From Amphibalanus amphitrite (lineage: Eukaryota > Arthropoda > Thecostraca > Balanomorpha > Balanidae): DNA of 64,000 bases. The stretch spans positions 433,110 to 497,109 of the forward strand of contig NW_024881995.1 of assembly GCF_019059575.1 (NCBI RefSeq), written 5' to 3'. Shown here in pieces: positions 1 through 11,003 of this stretch (positions are counted from its first letter, which is position 1; the number at the start of each line of letters is the position of its first letter). Below the pieces are notes generated by a model, which worked only from the letters and a program-made list of their open reading frames with translations, made no database searches and was not told the DNA's origin. Position numbers and translations under genes: made by a program.

Positions 1-100
1 GTCTGGCGTTGGTTTGTCTGTGCAATGTCTGTCTAAAGTGTTTTGCATTTATGTATTGACGTGGATACCATAAAATCCACTTTGTGGAGGATCCTAATAC

Positions 101-102
<2 letters not shown>

Positions 103-132
<30 letters not shown>
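103..132. repeat. (TATC)n microsatellite
   Basis: About seven uninterrupted TATC units. Possibly the 3' tail of a retroposon lying to its left. Confidence 0.95.
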
Positions 133-181
133 CCGTCAAACGGCAGACGTGCCAGAACGGTAAGCTATGTGTCATGGCAGT

Positions 182-320
182 ATTGGTACACTGACTGGAC
201 AGTCAGATGTAACGGATGATTTGGACGGCCAGAATGCCGTTATGTGCCATTATTAGTACACTGGCTAGTATGTCAGATGTAACGGATGTTTCGGACGGCT
301 AGAATGTCGTAAATTGTAAT
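182..320. repeat. imperfect tandem duplication, ~70-bp unit
   Basis: Two diverged copies start at 182 and 252. Both share a TACACTG block, then GTCAGATGTAACGGATG, then GGACGGC and AGAATG. No coding potential. Confidence 0.75.
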
Positions 321-1014
321 TTACTTTGATATTGACGTGTTGTCTGTACGACAACCCAGTGTCTAACCCATACTAACTCATGAATTGTTGTGTGTTTGCA
401 GATGTGGACGGATTGGTTTTATCCTTTTTTCGTTCTAATATCTCAACAACCCGTCTATACTAATGTACTTTTCTATCACTTGACGATACAATGCCCTACT
501 TCGAAGCAGAGATTGTGGACGTATGTGTCAAAGTTACCATACCGTGTTAAAATGTTGAATTACCAAGTTTCTTGTCGTTTTTCAAAGCACCGACGACATC
601 GGTGTATTGACCTGTTAAATTACTTACGGAAATTAATATATTTAAAGGTTAAATATGCTATTAAATAACGGTTAACTAAGTAGTTAACATTGATAAGTGA
701 AGCATTGGTTGCGTTAGTGCTTCTAACATTAACCCGCGCCCTGCTGGGGGGGGGGGGGTGTTTGAACACCCCCCCTTGTGGTTTTTCGCGAATATCTCAA
801 AAACGGCGGCGCGGAGCGCCGCCGTTTTTGGTACACCTTATCATACATCAATTCTACACATGTTGTGAAAATTTCAGACCAAGGTCATGTGGAGTTATTT
901 CTATGATCAAACTATGTTAGTAATTAGAAGTGCCTACTTAGAAGTGCCTACATGATTTAGGTCATTCACTAATTATGAGGTGCCGGAGTGAATATGCACA
1001 TGTCATATGCCGCG

Positions 1015-1221
1015 TGATTCAAAAATGCAAGAACGGCAATTTGGGGCAGCAGCGCGGCGGCGAGGGGAGAGCGGCAGAGGAACGAAGGAAAGTGGATTTA
1101 TTGATATGGAGTGGAGTGAAGCAATTGTAGAAGCGTAATTGTTGAGTTCATGGCGGATTTCGTATTGAGTTGAAATCGATAAACGCTTTACTTTTATTCG
1201 ATCTCTTTCTAGTACAATACA
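1015..1221 (+). repeat. 5' LTR of LTR element A (207 bp)
   Basis: Starts TGATTC and ends CAATACA, so it has the usual TG...CA ends. It matches 3188-3321 joined to 5227-5299, which together are also 207 bp. The preceding CCGCG is shared by both copies. No target duplication is visible (CCGCG before, GGTCA after). Confidence 0.85.
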
Positions 1222-1243
1222 AGCTATTTCGGCTCGCTTCAAA

Positions 1244-1972
1244 ATGGACACAAATACTTTCGATTTGAGGATCATCCCAGAATTCGATGGAAGACAACCA
1301 GTGCTCGAGTGGCTGGAAAAAGTGGAACTCACCTGCAGACTGAGGTCAGTGACAGAGTTGGAAAACGTTATTCCGCTTCGTCTAACTGGTGGCGCATTTA
1401 ACGTTTACCAGCAGCTCAGTGAAGAGGACAAGGCCGATGCGAGTCGGATAAAAGAGGCGCTGCGAACGGCATTCGCAGCTGACAAGTTCACGGCTTATGA
1501 CCAGTTCATCTCCAGGAGACTCCGTGCTGGTGAGTCCGTCGATGTCTATCTTTCTGAGCTTAAACGGCTAGCTCTGTTGTTCGGAGGAATCCCTGATACT
1601 GGTCTGATATGTGCCTTTGTGGCCGGTCTGCCGGACTCTGTGCGTCAGACTATGAGAGCTGGGACCCGTATCGAGTCGCTAACCCTGAGTGAAGTGCTCG
1701 GCCGTGCGCGGGCGCTGCTGGCGGACGACTGCGACACCGCCGCGGCGGTTCAGACTCGTCAGACTTGGCGTGGTGCTACTAGCGACAAGCGCCAGCGTGG
1801 TGAGACTCGTGGGCCAGTGAAGTGCTACCGATGTGGAGAAGAGGGGCATATCGCACGCCTCTGCCGACAGGTAGTCTGCTTCCGGTGTCAGAAGTCGGGT
1901 CACACGATGGCTCACTGTCCGGAAAACAGGCAGGGAGGGGAGACGTCAGCGCCAGCCTCCTCTCCGCGCTAA
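1244..1972 (+). CDS. gag-like protein of LTR element A
   Basis: A 242-residue ORF whose ATG lies only 22 bp after the 5' LTR. The first ~165 residues look like a retrotransposon gag capsid region. The C-terminus (about 192-225) carries two CCHC zinc knuckles of the C-x2-C-x4-H-x4-C type, which bind RNA during particle assembly. The frame ends at 1972, while the pol frame overlaps it from 1822, so expression of pol would need a frameshift, as in many LTR elements. A tRNA primer site normally lies between LTR and gag, and there is little room for one here. Confidence 0.8.
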   Translation: MDTNTFDLRIIPEFDGRQPVLEWLEKVELTCRLRSVTELENVIPLRLTGGAFNVYQQLSEEDKADASRIKEALRTAFAADKFTAYDQFISRRLRAGESVDVYLSELKRLALLFGGIPDTGLICAFVAGLPDSVRQTMRAGTRIESLTLSEVLGRARALLADDCDTAAAVQTRQTWRGATSDKRQRGETRGPVKCYRCGEEGHIARLCRQVVCFRCQKSGHTMAHCPENRQGGETSAPASSPR

Positions 1973-3303
1973 GCGGCGCCCTCCCTACAAGACAATTAGA
2001 GGTCAATGGCACCAGCGGCTTGGCGCTGGTCGACTCTGGATGTTCCCGCAGTATTGTTGATCAGTCCTTCTGTCCCGGCTGGACCAAGAGAAGAATCAAT
2101 GTGAGAACTGTAAGCGGCGAACGGTACCAATGTGACGGCAGTGGACCTATTCGAGTGTGTCTTCCGAACGGTGCTGCTGCTGATCTTGATATCCTAGTGG
2201 TGATGGAGAAGCCATTGGGTTTTGATCTTGTGCTTGGCATGGACGGCATTGAGGCATTGGGAGGAGTTACGCTGGTAAACTCCAGTCAAGTGCAGTTCGG
2301 AGGTGAGCTCAACTGTGCTGCCGTTCAACTGACAAAACCAGAACCGACAGAACCAGAGCTGACAGAATCGGAACCGTTGAAACAAGGAGTGATGAACCCG
2401 GAACAGACAAACATGGAAACTGGTCTGAGTGGGAATGAGAGCCGTGTGAAAGTGCATGTTGATGAGGCAGATTTTCAAGCAAGTTACGATGAAAAGGATA
2501 AGAAGTGGACTATGAGCTGGAAGTGGGCGGATGGCTCGGCACCTGAGGCGCTGAGGGACACCGTGTCGGAGTATAAAATACCGCCAAAGAGCCGTGAGGA
2601 ATATGAAGAGGAGCTGAAACAGTGGGTGGAAAACGGTTGGCTCGAGCCGTACGATGAAGAGAAACAGGGGCCGCCGAAGGGAACAATTCCTCTCATGGCG
2701 GTGCTGAATCGGAACAAGGAGAAGGTGAGACCAGTTCTAGACTTCAGACAGCTGAATTCGTTCGTTGATGCGCATACCGCAGACGCAGACGTGTGCGCCG
2801 AGAAACTGCGCGAGTGGAGGAAAAGGGGCACTGATGGAGCCATGATCGACCTCCGAAAAGCATACTTGCAAGTGCACGTAGACGAGTCACTTTGGCCCTA
2901 TCAAACAGTTGTCTTCCATGGCAGACTGTATAGTCTTACGCGTCTTGGCTTTGGTTTGAGCGTCGGGCCTCTGGTGCTGAAGAAGGTGTTGGCCACTATC
3001 CTGAGCTGGGACGCAGACATCAGACGCGCTACTTCAGCATACATCGACGACATCTTTGTCGATGAGAGTGCTGTTCCGGCGGAGCGTGTTGTGGCGCACC
3101 TCAAGAAGCACGGCTTGGACTGCAAGCCCCCGGAGCGCCTCTCTGGCGGTACCCGTGTCCTTGGACTTCGGGTGTCCTTGGACCGCGTGATTCAAAAATG
3201 CAAGAACGGCAATTTGGGGCAGCAGCGCGGCGGCGAGGGGAGAGCGGCAGAGGAACGAAGGAAAGTGGATTTATTGATATGGAGTGGAGTGAAGCAATTG
3301 TAG
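1822..3303 (+). pseudogene. truncated pol (protease and RT only) of LTR element A
   Basis: The frame overlaps the gag end. From about 1990 it encodes an aspartic protease with a DSG active site, then an acidic linker, then a reverse transcriptase. The RT shows the motif A aspartate in a DLRKAYLQV stretch and the catalytic YIDD box near 3044-3055. Instead of continuing to RNase H and integrase, the frame runs directly into the 3' LTR at 3188 and stops at 3301-3303. The copy is therefore an internally deleted or naturally short element that cannot integrate by itself. Whether it is Gypsy or another LTR group I cannot settle. Confidence 0.8.
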
Positions 3304-3321
3304 AAGCGTAATTGTTGAGTT
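3188..3321 (+). repeat. 3' LTR of element A, first part
   Basis: Matches the 5' LTR from its first base to about two-thirds of its length, then is broken by the Penelope-like insertion. The last 12 bases, AATTGTTGAGTT (3310-3321), recur at 5215-5226 as the target duplication. Confidence 0.88.
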
Positions 3322-3366
3322 TTTTTTGAGGATGGAGATGCTAGTACTGAGCATTGTGTTACATAT

Positions 3367-4034
3367 GATGATGAAGATGATTAGCCAGATGCTCATTATT
3401 TAGGATCAAAATTGATAGAATAGTTGTATTACGTTTCACCCACGGGGCTTCTTCGGATACATATAGGTAAATTCAACAAATAGAACACAGAGATGCAGGC
3501 CAAGCTCAGACACAAATCATGCGCATGCAATAAATATCGTGAAAGGATTAACAGATATCTTGAGATTTAGACGAATAATAATTTTAAGATCGACCCCTAA
3601 GTGCGTACTGCGCGCTATTATTTGTCTTTGTTAATAAATACGTATACCTATTTAACAGTCGACAACACAATACGTACTACGCGAATTACGCTATCATTCC
3701 ATCTCAGAATTCGTACTACGCGCACACTAATACATACACATCATTCTAAATCACAGCTAACAATGACCTATAATACCCAATCATAATCAGTGTTCGGCGG
3801 TACAGCATATCTACAGGCGCTGCCTACTGGAGCCATCTGTTAGACACGAAAGGAACTACTGCTACTATGTAGGTATCGGTGTCATATAACGCTACCAACA
3901 GAACAAGCCAAGGAACAAGCGCTAATGTGCATATGATGATGTGTAGGGAACTGGATGGAGTAAGCGCCATGATGATGTGTTTTTGTTAAGTGCTGGTTTT
4001 TTGTTTCTTATCTCAATTGATTCAGTTATTAAAA
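3367..4034. repeat. left 668-bp inverted arm of the Penelope-like element
   Basis: Every block I compared pairs at a constant coordinate sum of 8581 with the right arm (for example 3601-3610 with 4971-4980, and 4021-4030 with 4551-4560), so there is no net indel. Both arms encode the same short spurious ORF, which confirms near identity. Confidence 0.9.
3426..3460 (-). ncRNA. hammerhead-ribozyme-like motif in left arm
   Basis: Mirror copy of 5121-5155. Read on the minus strand it has a CCGAAGA box, a short GCCC/GGGU hairpin and a GAAAC box, framed by GUAU/AUAC. Penelope-like elements are known to carry minimal hammerheads in their terminal repeats. The core has C where the usual CUGANGA has U, so activity is uncertain. 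Confidence 0.45.
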
Positions 4035-4419
4035 GGTTCGCTTCGTCCTTGCATCTATGAAGAATAGAAATTTCGAAGTCAGTGTTCATCGGTTGTGCTG
4101 TGGGGTGTGCTGTCAGTATATGATCACCTAGGTCAGTACCTTTCCTTTTGTTCCTAGCGTCTCCCAAGTGTTCCATAAATCTAGTCCTCACCATGCGTTT
4201 AGTTTTACCAATGTATGTATCTCCACACATTTTACATTTAATCTCATACACAACGTTTTTGGTATGGCATCTACCTTTGAGGCCACCCTCACACGTACTG
4301 CAAGTCTTACGACACCCCCTGGGACAATCAGGGGGTTGCAGTGCAGACGAGGTCAGTTGATTTGAGAGTGTAGGTCCGCTTTTCCACGCAACTCGAATAT
4401 CCAAATCTGAGGACTTCAC
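3922..4419 (-). pseudogene. GIY-YIG endonuclease, C-terminal part of a Penelope-like pol
   Basis: This minus-strand frame stays open upstream to about 4496, so the given start is arbitrary and the protein is really the tail of a longer pol. It has a cysteine-rich stretch (CPRGCRKTCSTC), then VVYEIKC, the YIG-type box GDTYIGKT, an R...R...EH segment and a distal glutamate in TESIEIRNKKP. These are the core GIY-YIG features; the enzyme nicks target DNA for retrotransposition. The C-terminal third lies inside the left inverted arm. The reverse transcriptase that should precede it is absent. Confidence 0.85.
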
Positions 4420-4546
4420 TGCTGCGTTGACTTTACGTGTGAGGGTTTCGTCAATGTAAGGTAGAGATATGTAGGTAATATTGGGAGAAGACTTTTTCTT
4501 TTGAGATTGTTTGTTTTTTTTTTTGTTTTTTTTTTGTTTTTAGCGA

Positions 4547-5214
4547 TTTTAATAACTGAATCAATTGAGATAAGAAACAAAAAACCAGCACTTAACAAAA
4601 ACACATCATCATGGCGCTTACTCCATCCAGTTCCCTACACATCATCATATGCACATTAGCGCTTGTTCCTTGGCTTGTTCTGTTGGTAGCGTTATATGAC
4701 ACCGATACCTACATAGTAGCAGTAGTTCCTTTCGTGTCTAACAGATGGCTCCAGTAGGCAGCGCCTGTAGATATGCTGTACCGCCGAACACTGATTATGA
4801 TTGGGTATTATAGGTCATTGTTAGCTGTGATTTAGAATGATGTGTATGTATTAGTGTGCGCGTAGTACGAATTCTGAGATGGAATGATAGCGTAATTCGC
4901 GTAGTACGTATTGTGTTGTCGACTGTTAAATAGGTATACGTATTTATTAACAAAGACAAATAATAGCGCGCAGTACGCACTTAGGGGTCGATCTTAAAAT
5001 TATTATTCGTCTAAATCTCAAGATATCTGTTAATCCTTTCACGATATTTATTGCATGCGCATGATTTGTGTCTGAGCTTGGCCTGCATCTCTGTGTTCTA
5101 TTTGTTGAATTTACCTATATGTATCCGAAGAAGCCCCGTGGGTGAAACGTAATACAACTATTCTATCAATTTTGATCCTAAATAATGAGCATCTGGCTAA
5201 TCATCTTCATCATC
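4547..5214. repeat. right 668-bp inverted arm of the Penelope-like element
   Basis: Reverse complement of 3367-4034. It ends flush with the AATTGTTGAGTT duplication. Confidence 0.9.
5121..5155 (+). ncRNA. hammerhead-ribozyme-like motif in right arm
   Basis: Order: GTAT stem, CCGAAGA, GCCC-CGT-GGGT hairpin, GAAAC, then ATAC closing the stem. This is the layout of the short hammerhead motifs reported in Penelope-like terminal repeats. One core base departs from the consensus. Confidence 0.45.
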
Positions 5215-5226
5215 AATTGTTGAGTT

Positions 5227-5299
5227 CATGGCGGATTTCGTATTGAGTTGAAATCGATAAACGCTTTACTTTTATTCGATCTCTTTCTAGTACAATACA
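5227..5299 (+). repeat. 3' LTR of element A, second part
   Basis: Continues the LTR after the Penelope-like insertion and its duplicated target, and ends CAATACA like the 5' LTR. Confidence 0.88.
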
Positions 5300-6342
5300 G
5301 GTCATTCAAGGTCAGGTCACCAGGTCACTTGAAGTGACCTCACCACATAAAAAGTTTCAATGTCTGTCATAGCTACACCGAGTGACCGATCGCTTTGAAA
5401 CTTTCAGCGATTGCTAGGAGCAATAGCATGTACAAAATGTATATCTCAGAATTTTGATATCGATGACCTAAGGTCAGGTCAATTTTGCGACCTCCCCATT
5501 ATAAGTCAATGGGAGAAAATTGAAATGCGCCTCTTTTGGACGAAAGACATTATAAACACTCCCAAACACCGAATTACAAGTAGTTTAGACACACTGAACA
5601 TGAAAATGGTGTCCGTGACCCTTGTTTGTGCCCTGAGGTCATCTTAGGTCACGAATGGTATCTAACAGTTTTTCGCAAATAACTTTTGATAGAGGCATGC
5701 TAGAGCGATGAAAACGCCAAATATGTGTTCAGCTCGACGATACGGATCGACTGATATGCAACATGACCCTTTCCGGTCAGGTCATGACCTTGACCTGAGG
5801 TCAAATTTTCAAGTTGACCTTTCAAGGTCAAGTTATAGTTCATTCGATGCGTCTTGACGAGAGGAACACGATGCCGGTGAAAGTAAGCTCGTACAAGGCT
5901 TGGGTCAAAAGTTATTGCAGAAAAACGGTTTCCGAAAAAATCGGCTATTTTTGCAGTTTTTGCCCCCTGCAGGCAAAACCGTTGATGTTAGGTCAAATCT
6001 GAGAGAATTACTCAGAAAGGGCGTTAATAGGGCTATCGAATGCACTTTTCCGCGGCGCTGTAGCTCTATTGGTTCCCGAGTTATGCGTTGGCTTCTTGGA
6101 AATTTTCGACATTCGACCTGGAAATCGGCGAAATTTTGCCTTCAATGACCTCTGGTGACCTGACCTTTGACCTGACCAAAAAATTGACCGAAGTGATTTC
6201 GTCATTATTTTTTACGCTCTTTCGAACGCCGCCTTCCGCGTATCGCTACGTGGCCCAGGAGCCGAGTTACAAGGGGGGGTGTTCAAACACCCCCCCCCCC
6301 CCAGCAGGGCGTGGAAATCCAGGACCCCCAGCCGGGCGCGGG
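5300..6342. other. right interior of the TTAA element, AGGTCA-rich, no gene
   Basis: About 1 kb with many AGGTCA/TGACCT copies, often in close direct repeat (5300-5335, 5777-5835, 6146-6185). Ends in the G/C hairpin and a CCCGCGCCCGG end. ORFs here look spurious. Confidence 0.7.
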
Positions 6343-6346
6343 TTAA

Positions 6347-8451
6347 AGTACGCCCGATGTCTGACGTTCAGCCCCTCTGTCCGCCCCGACTTCTCATCCC
6401 CTGACATACATCCTATACCCTGACACCCCCGACTCGACTCATGACGACTCTGCACCGGACCAAACGACCGACACCAGCCCTGGAGGACACGACAAACACC
6501 TGACTTGGCCCCCCATCTGTCACCGCCCATGAGATACTGCCGCTCGTCTTCTTTGTCTCGGCAGGAACAAGAGACCAGCCTATCGAACCGAGAGATGTGA
6601 AACCGGGCCCCGGAGGCCGCCAGACACCACAGAGGCTGACTGGCGCCGAGGTCGCAGCCGGTCATGGCGACAAAGACTGGATGACCTGCCAGGCTGCCGC
6701 CGGTCAACGGGTACCCCAGGTGACACCACACAGGCGCGGCGCCATCAGCTGACGCTGCTGCTGTCGGCTGACAGACCTGACGTCGGCTGACAATACCTGA
6801 CGTCGGCTGACTGACCTGACGTCGGCGACACAACGAAGCCGCCCGGACTCGGTGCTCTGCTGACCAATGGTAACGTCGTTCCGCCCGGCACTGGGTACAC
6901 ACTCGATGCCCTGTGTCCCGGGTCTCGTGGTGCGCGGTGAGCACCAGAGCCGCCCACGGGACCCCACAGCCGGCGGAACGTCCTACATCAGCACCGTGTC
7001 CCCTACATCTGTTCACCTGGACCCCTGGACCCCATAGCCCCGGCACAGTATCAGTGGACTTTTAATGGTTCGATAGAGACTGAAAGTATGAACATTGAGC
7101 AATAGTGTGAGTGACAGAGACAGAAATGGGTGAGTGAGTCACATGAACTGCAACCAGAAGTGAACTTTGAACTGAACCGGTGGACTCTTATATGTAAACA
7201 GTAACTACTTCTTCAACTACGAGACTTTAAAATATCATCGACCGTCTTTTCTGTTATTATACATCGCTAGTGATGTGTTATATTGTATTATGTTGTGTTG
7301 TACTGTGATGTGTTGTGGTATGCGTGTCGTGTTGTATTATGTGTTGTTGTGTTGTGAATGATATGACTAACTTGTGTTGTACGTCATATCCTTTCCCATA
7401 AAGTAATTGAAGTTGAAATTATGATTTATTTGAATCAAATTTCAAAAGGACCTCGCGGTTGTGATGTAACGAAGTAACTTCCATGTCCCATCAATTAGCC
7501 TCCTTGCCGACCGCCCAGCTTTAATTCTTAATATGGTAATCCCTTCCTTATTGGCCCCGTGATATGACGTATATACATGTGTGACGTATGACTGTGTGCC
7601 TGGCCGGAGCGGGCAGAGCCCCCGGCAGACTACGTTTGGGCCTTGTGGCAGACGGCCACGCTTGTTCATTACTAACCCCATTGGTTTGGCTAAGGCAAAT
7701 AAAAGCCAAACAAGAACTCTTTCTTTTTATTGAAAACACACCGCGAGAATATAGACTTCACGAGCCAAAAAGGTTAGGTACAACGAGCAACAAGCACATA
7801 TGGCGAGGAGTAAAAAGCGGGGTCCACAAGCTGGACCGTCGAACCATCGAACGTCGGGAGCTGGACCGTCGAAGAAACAGGGGCGCAAAGGTGAAAAACA
7901 GTGAAGCGCAGTGATGACTGGACATGTGTTCATGTCGTCGGGACCGTATTTTACACTGGATGTGATCTGAATTACTGGGTCGAAGACGGGGCCTGCTAGA
8001 ATCGTTTTTATTTCGTGTTTACAACAGAGTTTGAAATAAACAAACAACTCGTGCACAAAGGACTTGTTTTGCAGTGCGATTGTCGTCTATAGATAGCAAT
8101 CTACGATTTGGCAGCCATTACAGTTGGCTGTTGTTATCACTGGGCAGTGCTCAACTCATGAGTCGTAAGCTCGTAAATCAAATGTGGCTCCTCACTTGCA
8201 CTGATTCAAATGAATCGAGTGTAAGCCTAGTCCTTTGAAAAATTAAGGATTTCAGGCGAACCAAAGATGAGTCACGATGCTCATCATTTGTGTCAGCATT
8301 GGGGCATCTGAATCGTCACATCAGTCATGCGTCGAGTCAATCCAGAACTCATGAGTTAAGCACAATCTGGGGCGTCAATATTTCAGGTTGCCTCAGCTCT
8401 GTAATGGGTATATCTCTGAATCACATGCCCGGCCAAATGACCCCACTCCCC
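6347..8451. other. non-coding stretch, no gene recognised
   Basis: 6347-7060 is GC-rich, with a short repeat of CTGACGTCGGCTGAC type near 6776-6830. 7257-7375 is a degenerate TGTTG-rich low-complexity run. The remaining stretch is AT-richer. I find no conserved protein in either strand and no other structure worth calling. Confidence 0.5.
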
Positions 8452-8487
8452 CGGCCAAATGACCCCGGTACCGGGGTCATTTGGCCG
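8452..8487. repeat. 36-bp perfect palindrome
   Basis: CGGCCAAATGACCCCGGT followed by its exact reverse complement. A half copy, GGCCAAATGACCCC, lies just upstream at 8431-8444, and a diverged half copy at 8648-8661. It looks like the end-to-end joint of a small MITE with GGGGTCATTTGGCC ends. Confidence 0.85.
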
Positions 8488-8699
8488 CCGTGCAGTCTTT
8501 GAAAGAACGGTTAATTACTACCGAAACGAGGTGTCCCGGCATGATGCAAGTAACAGGCCGGAACAGCTATCGAACGCCCCACACCCCTCCATGGAGAAAT
8601 CGACCAGACGCGCACTGGTTTTCTCAAAATATCGTTTTTACAAAAAGGCGGCCAAATCGCCCCGCTCTCCCCTAATATAAAGGCACGGGTCGGGTGGGC

Positions 8700-8910
8700 T
8701 ACCATTTCTATATTTTTCATTTTATTTTTAGTTTTAAAAAATATCGTTTCAGGGTTGTGACGAAAAGTAAGTGCCCTAAATCCGATGAGAAATCAGGATT
8801 TGGGGGTACCCTAGGTTTGGCTTCTGGCATGAGTTGCTCCCCCCCCCCCCAAAAAAAAAACGCAGGTCTGGATCCGCCAGTGGGCATTCTACCTGCATCC
8901 GCTTCTACTA
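8700..8910. repeat. dispersed repeat related to the 46422-46677 MITE
   Basis: Shares TTTGGGGGTACCCTAGGTT and neighbouring sequence with 46600-46626. It carries a C-run next to an A-run (about 8838-8860). Ends not defined. Confidence 0.5.
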
Positions 8911-8940
8911 AAAGAACGCTGATTGCTCCGTAAGTCCGTT

Positions 8941-9285
<345 letters not shown>

Positions 9286-9611
9286 CTGATGACAGGACAG
9301 GCAGGTCAAACAACATTCAGCCCGCACAAATCATTCCAGTAATCCGCACTACATAACACACACAGATATACATGCATACATATATGTGTTACAGGGAGTT
9401 TGAGAAATCCGTGAGTTTGCAAACTCCCTAGGGAGTTTGCAGATCTTTGTGGCACCCAAACACATCGTTGGCTGTTAAGCCACAGCGTCGAACATACAGA
9501 GCTGCCACAGCAATCGTCCAGTAGAGTAAAAATAAAAAAGCACGCACATGATTAAAAGATAAACGAGACAAAGTGAATGGTTTAAAATCTTTGGCTGGAT
9601 TAATGAGCGCA

Positions 9612-10106
9612 TCACACACCTCCGGAGCTTAGGCCTTTGATCACTTTCTCTTTCAAGCACTTTTTGAAAGTGTTTGTATTTCTATTGTCGCGGATGTGGC
9701 TTTCCAGTTGGTTCCAGGTGTACAAAGAGCGAGTGGGCACGGTTTTCCTACTACACTCTAAGCGGCACCGGCGCGTATGCAGCAGACCGGCGGCGGTTGC
9801 ACGGGTTTCGCGCTCAGACACATCGGCACGGAAAGATATCAGCCGTTTCAGGTTCTCAGGCCCCTGATCTTTATGCACCATCGCATGCACCAGCAGGGCA
9901 TCTCTGAAGTCAATCATTGCATCACAGTTCATCCAACCCAGGTCTCGTCGAGAGGCCGATATGTGATCATGGCGGCGTTTTCTCGTCACAATGCGGACAG
10001 CAAAGTTTATTATTTTGTCTATACGGTTGCGTTGTTGCTGGGTGGGTGGTGCCCAAGCTGGCAGGCAGTAATTAATGTGGGAAAAGACGAGGGATTGAAT
10101 GAGATG
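9612..10106 (-). pseudogene. LINE pol C-terminal region
   Basis: Continues the fragment above: an INYCLPAW-type segment, then a region ending ATAAGLLHTRRCRLECSRKT and a closing stretch with TWNQLESHIRDNRNTNTFKK, which matches the C-terminal tail of CR1/L2/Jockey-type pol proteins. At least one frame shift is needed near 9990. Non-functional. Confidence 0.7.
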
Positions 10107-10737
10107 CAGAGGTCGATAAAATATCTGACCATCTGACCCTAGTCAGAGAAAAACAAACGAGCGAAAATCACATAAAGAAGAAAATATCATGGAAGAAATT
10201 CTAAGATTAGCAAAGCCAGCATTGTTACATTCATACACCTATATCATCGACTAACAACAGCACGAGTAACAATTTAGTGATGACAGTTTTCTACCATTTC
10301 TCCACTTTCTCCCTAGTCAGAGCTGGTCTGATCCGGTCAGAAGCAGCTCTGTGGCTATTAGGTCGGTTTCCCTACCAATTCATAACCAAATATCGCTCTT
10401 ATTGGCAGTCGGAGAAAGTGGCGTTTTTGTCGACCGCTTTGTTTTCTTCAGCTGCCAAATTCTTGAGACAAGATAAAAATAGTTGAGATTTATCCATAAT
10501 AGTCGCTAATTCTTGCGATGTTTATTGCGAATCTGAAGGAATTTCTTCAAATACAAAGAAAAGTCTCAATAACGGGAAATAGCCACCTTAGCGGCAAAGA
10601 CGCTAAGTTTTTTGGATTGGGGCCGGATATGTGATTTGGAAGCAACCGGCGGGACGGAGCATGGTCACAATTTGTTACAATCACGCGCAGGAGCCGCGGG
10701 CCGGAACACAATGTTAGTTACTGATGCCAGCCGCGGG

Positions 10738-10776
10738 CCGGATCCGGGCCGCGGGCCGTAGGTTGCCGACCCCTGC
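10738..10776 (-). mobile_element. end fragment of another hAT element
   Basis: On the minus strand reads CAGGGGTCGGCAACC followed by C/G-rich GGCCCGCGGCC blocks, the well-known terminal style of hAT elements of the Charlie/SPIN kind. Only one end seen, inside the hAT element 10107-11457. Confidence 0.5.
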
Positions 10777-10976
10777 TAAAGGCCCGACACTGACGCGCGG
10801 TGAGGGAGGGAGGGAGTGGGTAGGGGGACTAGGAAAAAGGGGAGATGAGACGCGGGGCAGGAGGGCAGGAGGCCGGCGCTGGCCGCGGGGAAGGTAGGGG
10901 TTGGGGGGGGGGGAGGGGTGACTCGCAGGAGCAAAACACACCCGGGTTTCAGTCGGCAGAGGACTGCGTGCGCGTG

Positions 10977-11003
10977 TTGTATTGTATTGTATTGTATTGT
11001 ATT
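10977..11003. repeat. (TATTG)n with LINE 3'-end remnant
   Basis: Five TATTG units followed by sequence (TTTACATCAT...ACTCATC) like that at the 3' end of the LINE at 19719. Probably a severely 5'-truncated minus-strand copy of that LINE. Confidence 0.55.

Larger units (their letters stand above)
1..728. other. non-coding flank, no gene recognised
   Basis: I see no convincing coding region. It holds a (TATC)n tract (103-132) and an imperfect ~70-bp duplication (listed separately). The stretch just before the TATC tract, with a short stem around 66-87, looks like the 3' end of a retroposon, but I cannot name it. Confidence 0.5.
3322..5214. mobile_element. Penelope-like element with inverted terminal arms
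   Basis: A 1.9-kb insertion flanked by a 12-bp duplication, AATTGTTGAGTT (3310-3321 and 5215-5226), inside the 3' LTR of element A. It has a 45-bp unpaired left tip, two 668-bp arms in inverted orientation, and a unique centre (4035-4546) that encodes a GIY-YIG endonuclease on the minus strand. Penelope-like elements are retroelements with an RT followed by GIY-YIG, and often have long repeats in inverted or direct order. The RT is missing, so this copy is 5'-truncated. The inverted arms are near identical, which points to recent insertion. Confidence 0.85.
733..6342. mobile_element. TTAA-flanked piggyBac-type non-autonomous element, split by an LTR element
   Basis: Direct TTAA copies at 729-732 and 6343-6346 flank inverted ends that begin CCCGCGCCC and continue into GCTGGGGG. 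At both ends a hairpin lies just inside: a run of G, the GTGTT/AACAC stem, a run of C (about 751-775 and 6273-6299). TTAA duplication with a terminal CCC is typical of piggyBac-type elements. Its own DNA is 733-1014 plus 5300-6342, about 1.3 kb; the rest is the nested LTR element. The interior is rich in AGGTCA/TGACCT. No transposase, so it must be mobilised in trans. Confidence 0.8.

Noticed and set aside
103..320. Possible CRISPR-like repeat block
   Set aside because: It is a TATC microsatellite and one imperfect duplication; the genome is eukaryotic and there are no regular spacers.
6267..7046. 259-residue minus-strand ORF
   Set aside because: GC-rich DNA with no recognisable domain, and one end lies in the TTAA element terminus.
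7800..7904. Small basic ORF starting MARSKKRGPQAGPS
   Set aside because: Only 34 codons, built on an internal GGACCGTCGAA repeat, with no conserved family or splice context I can support.
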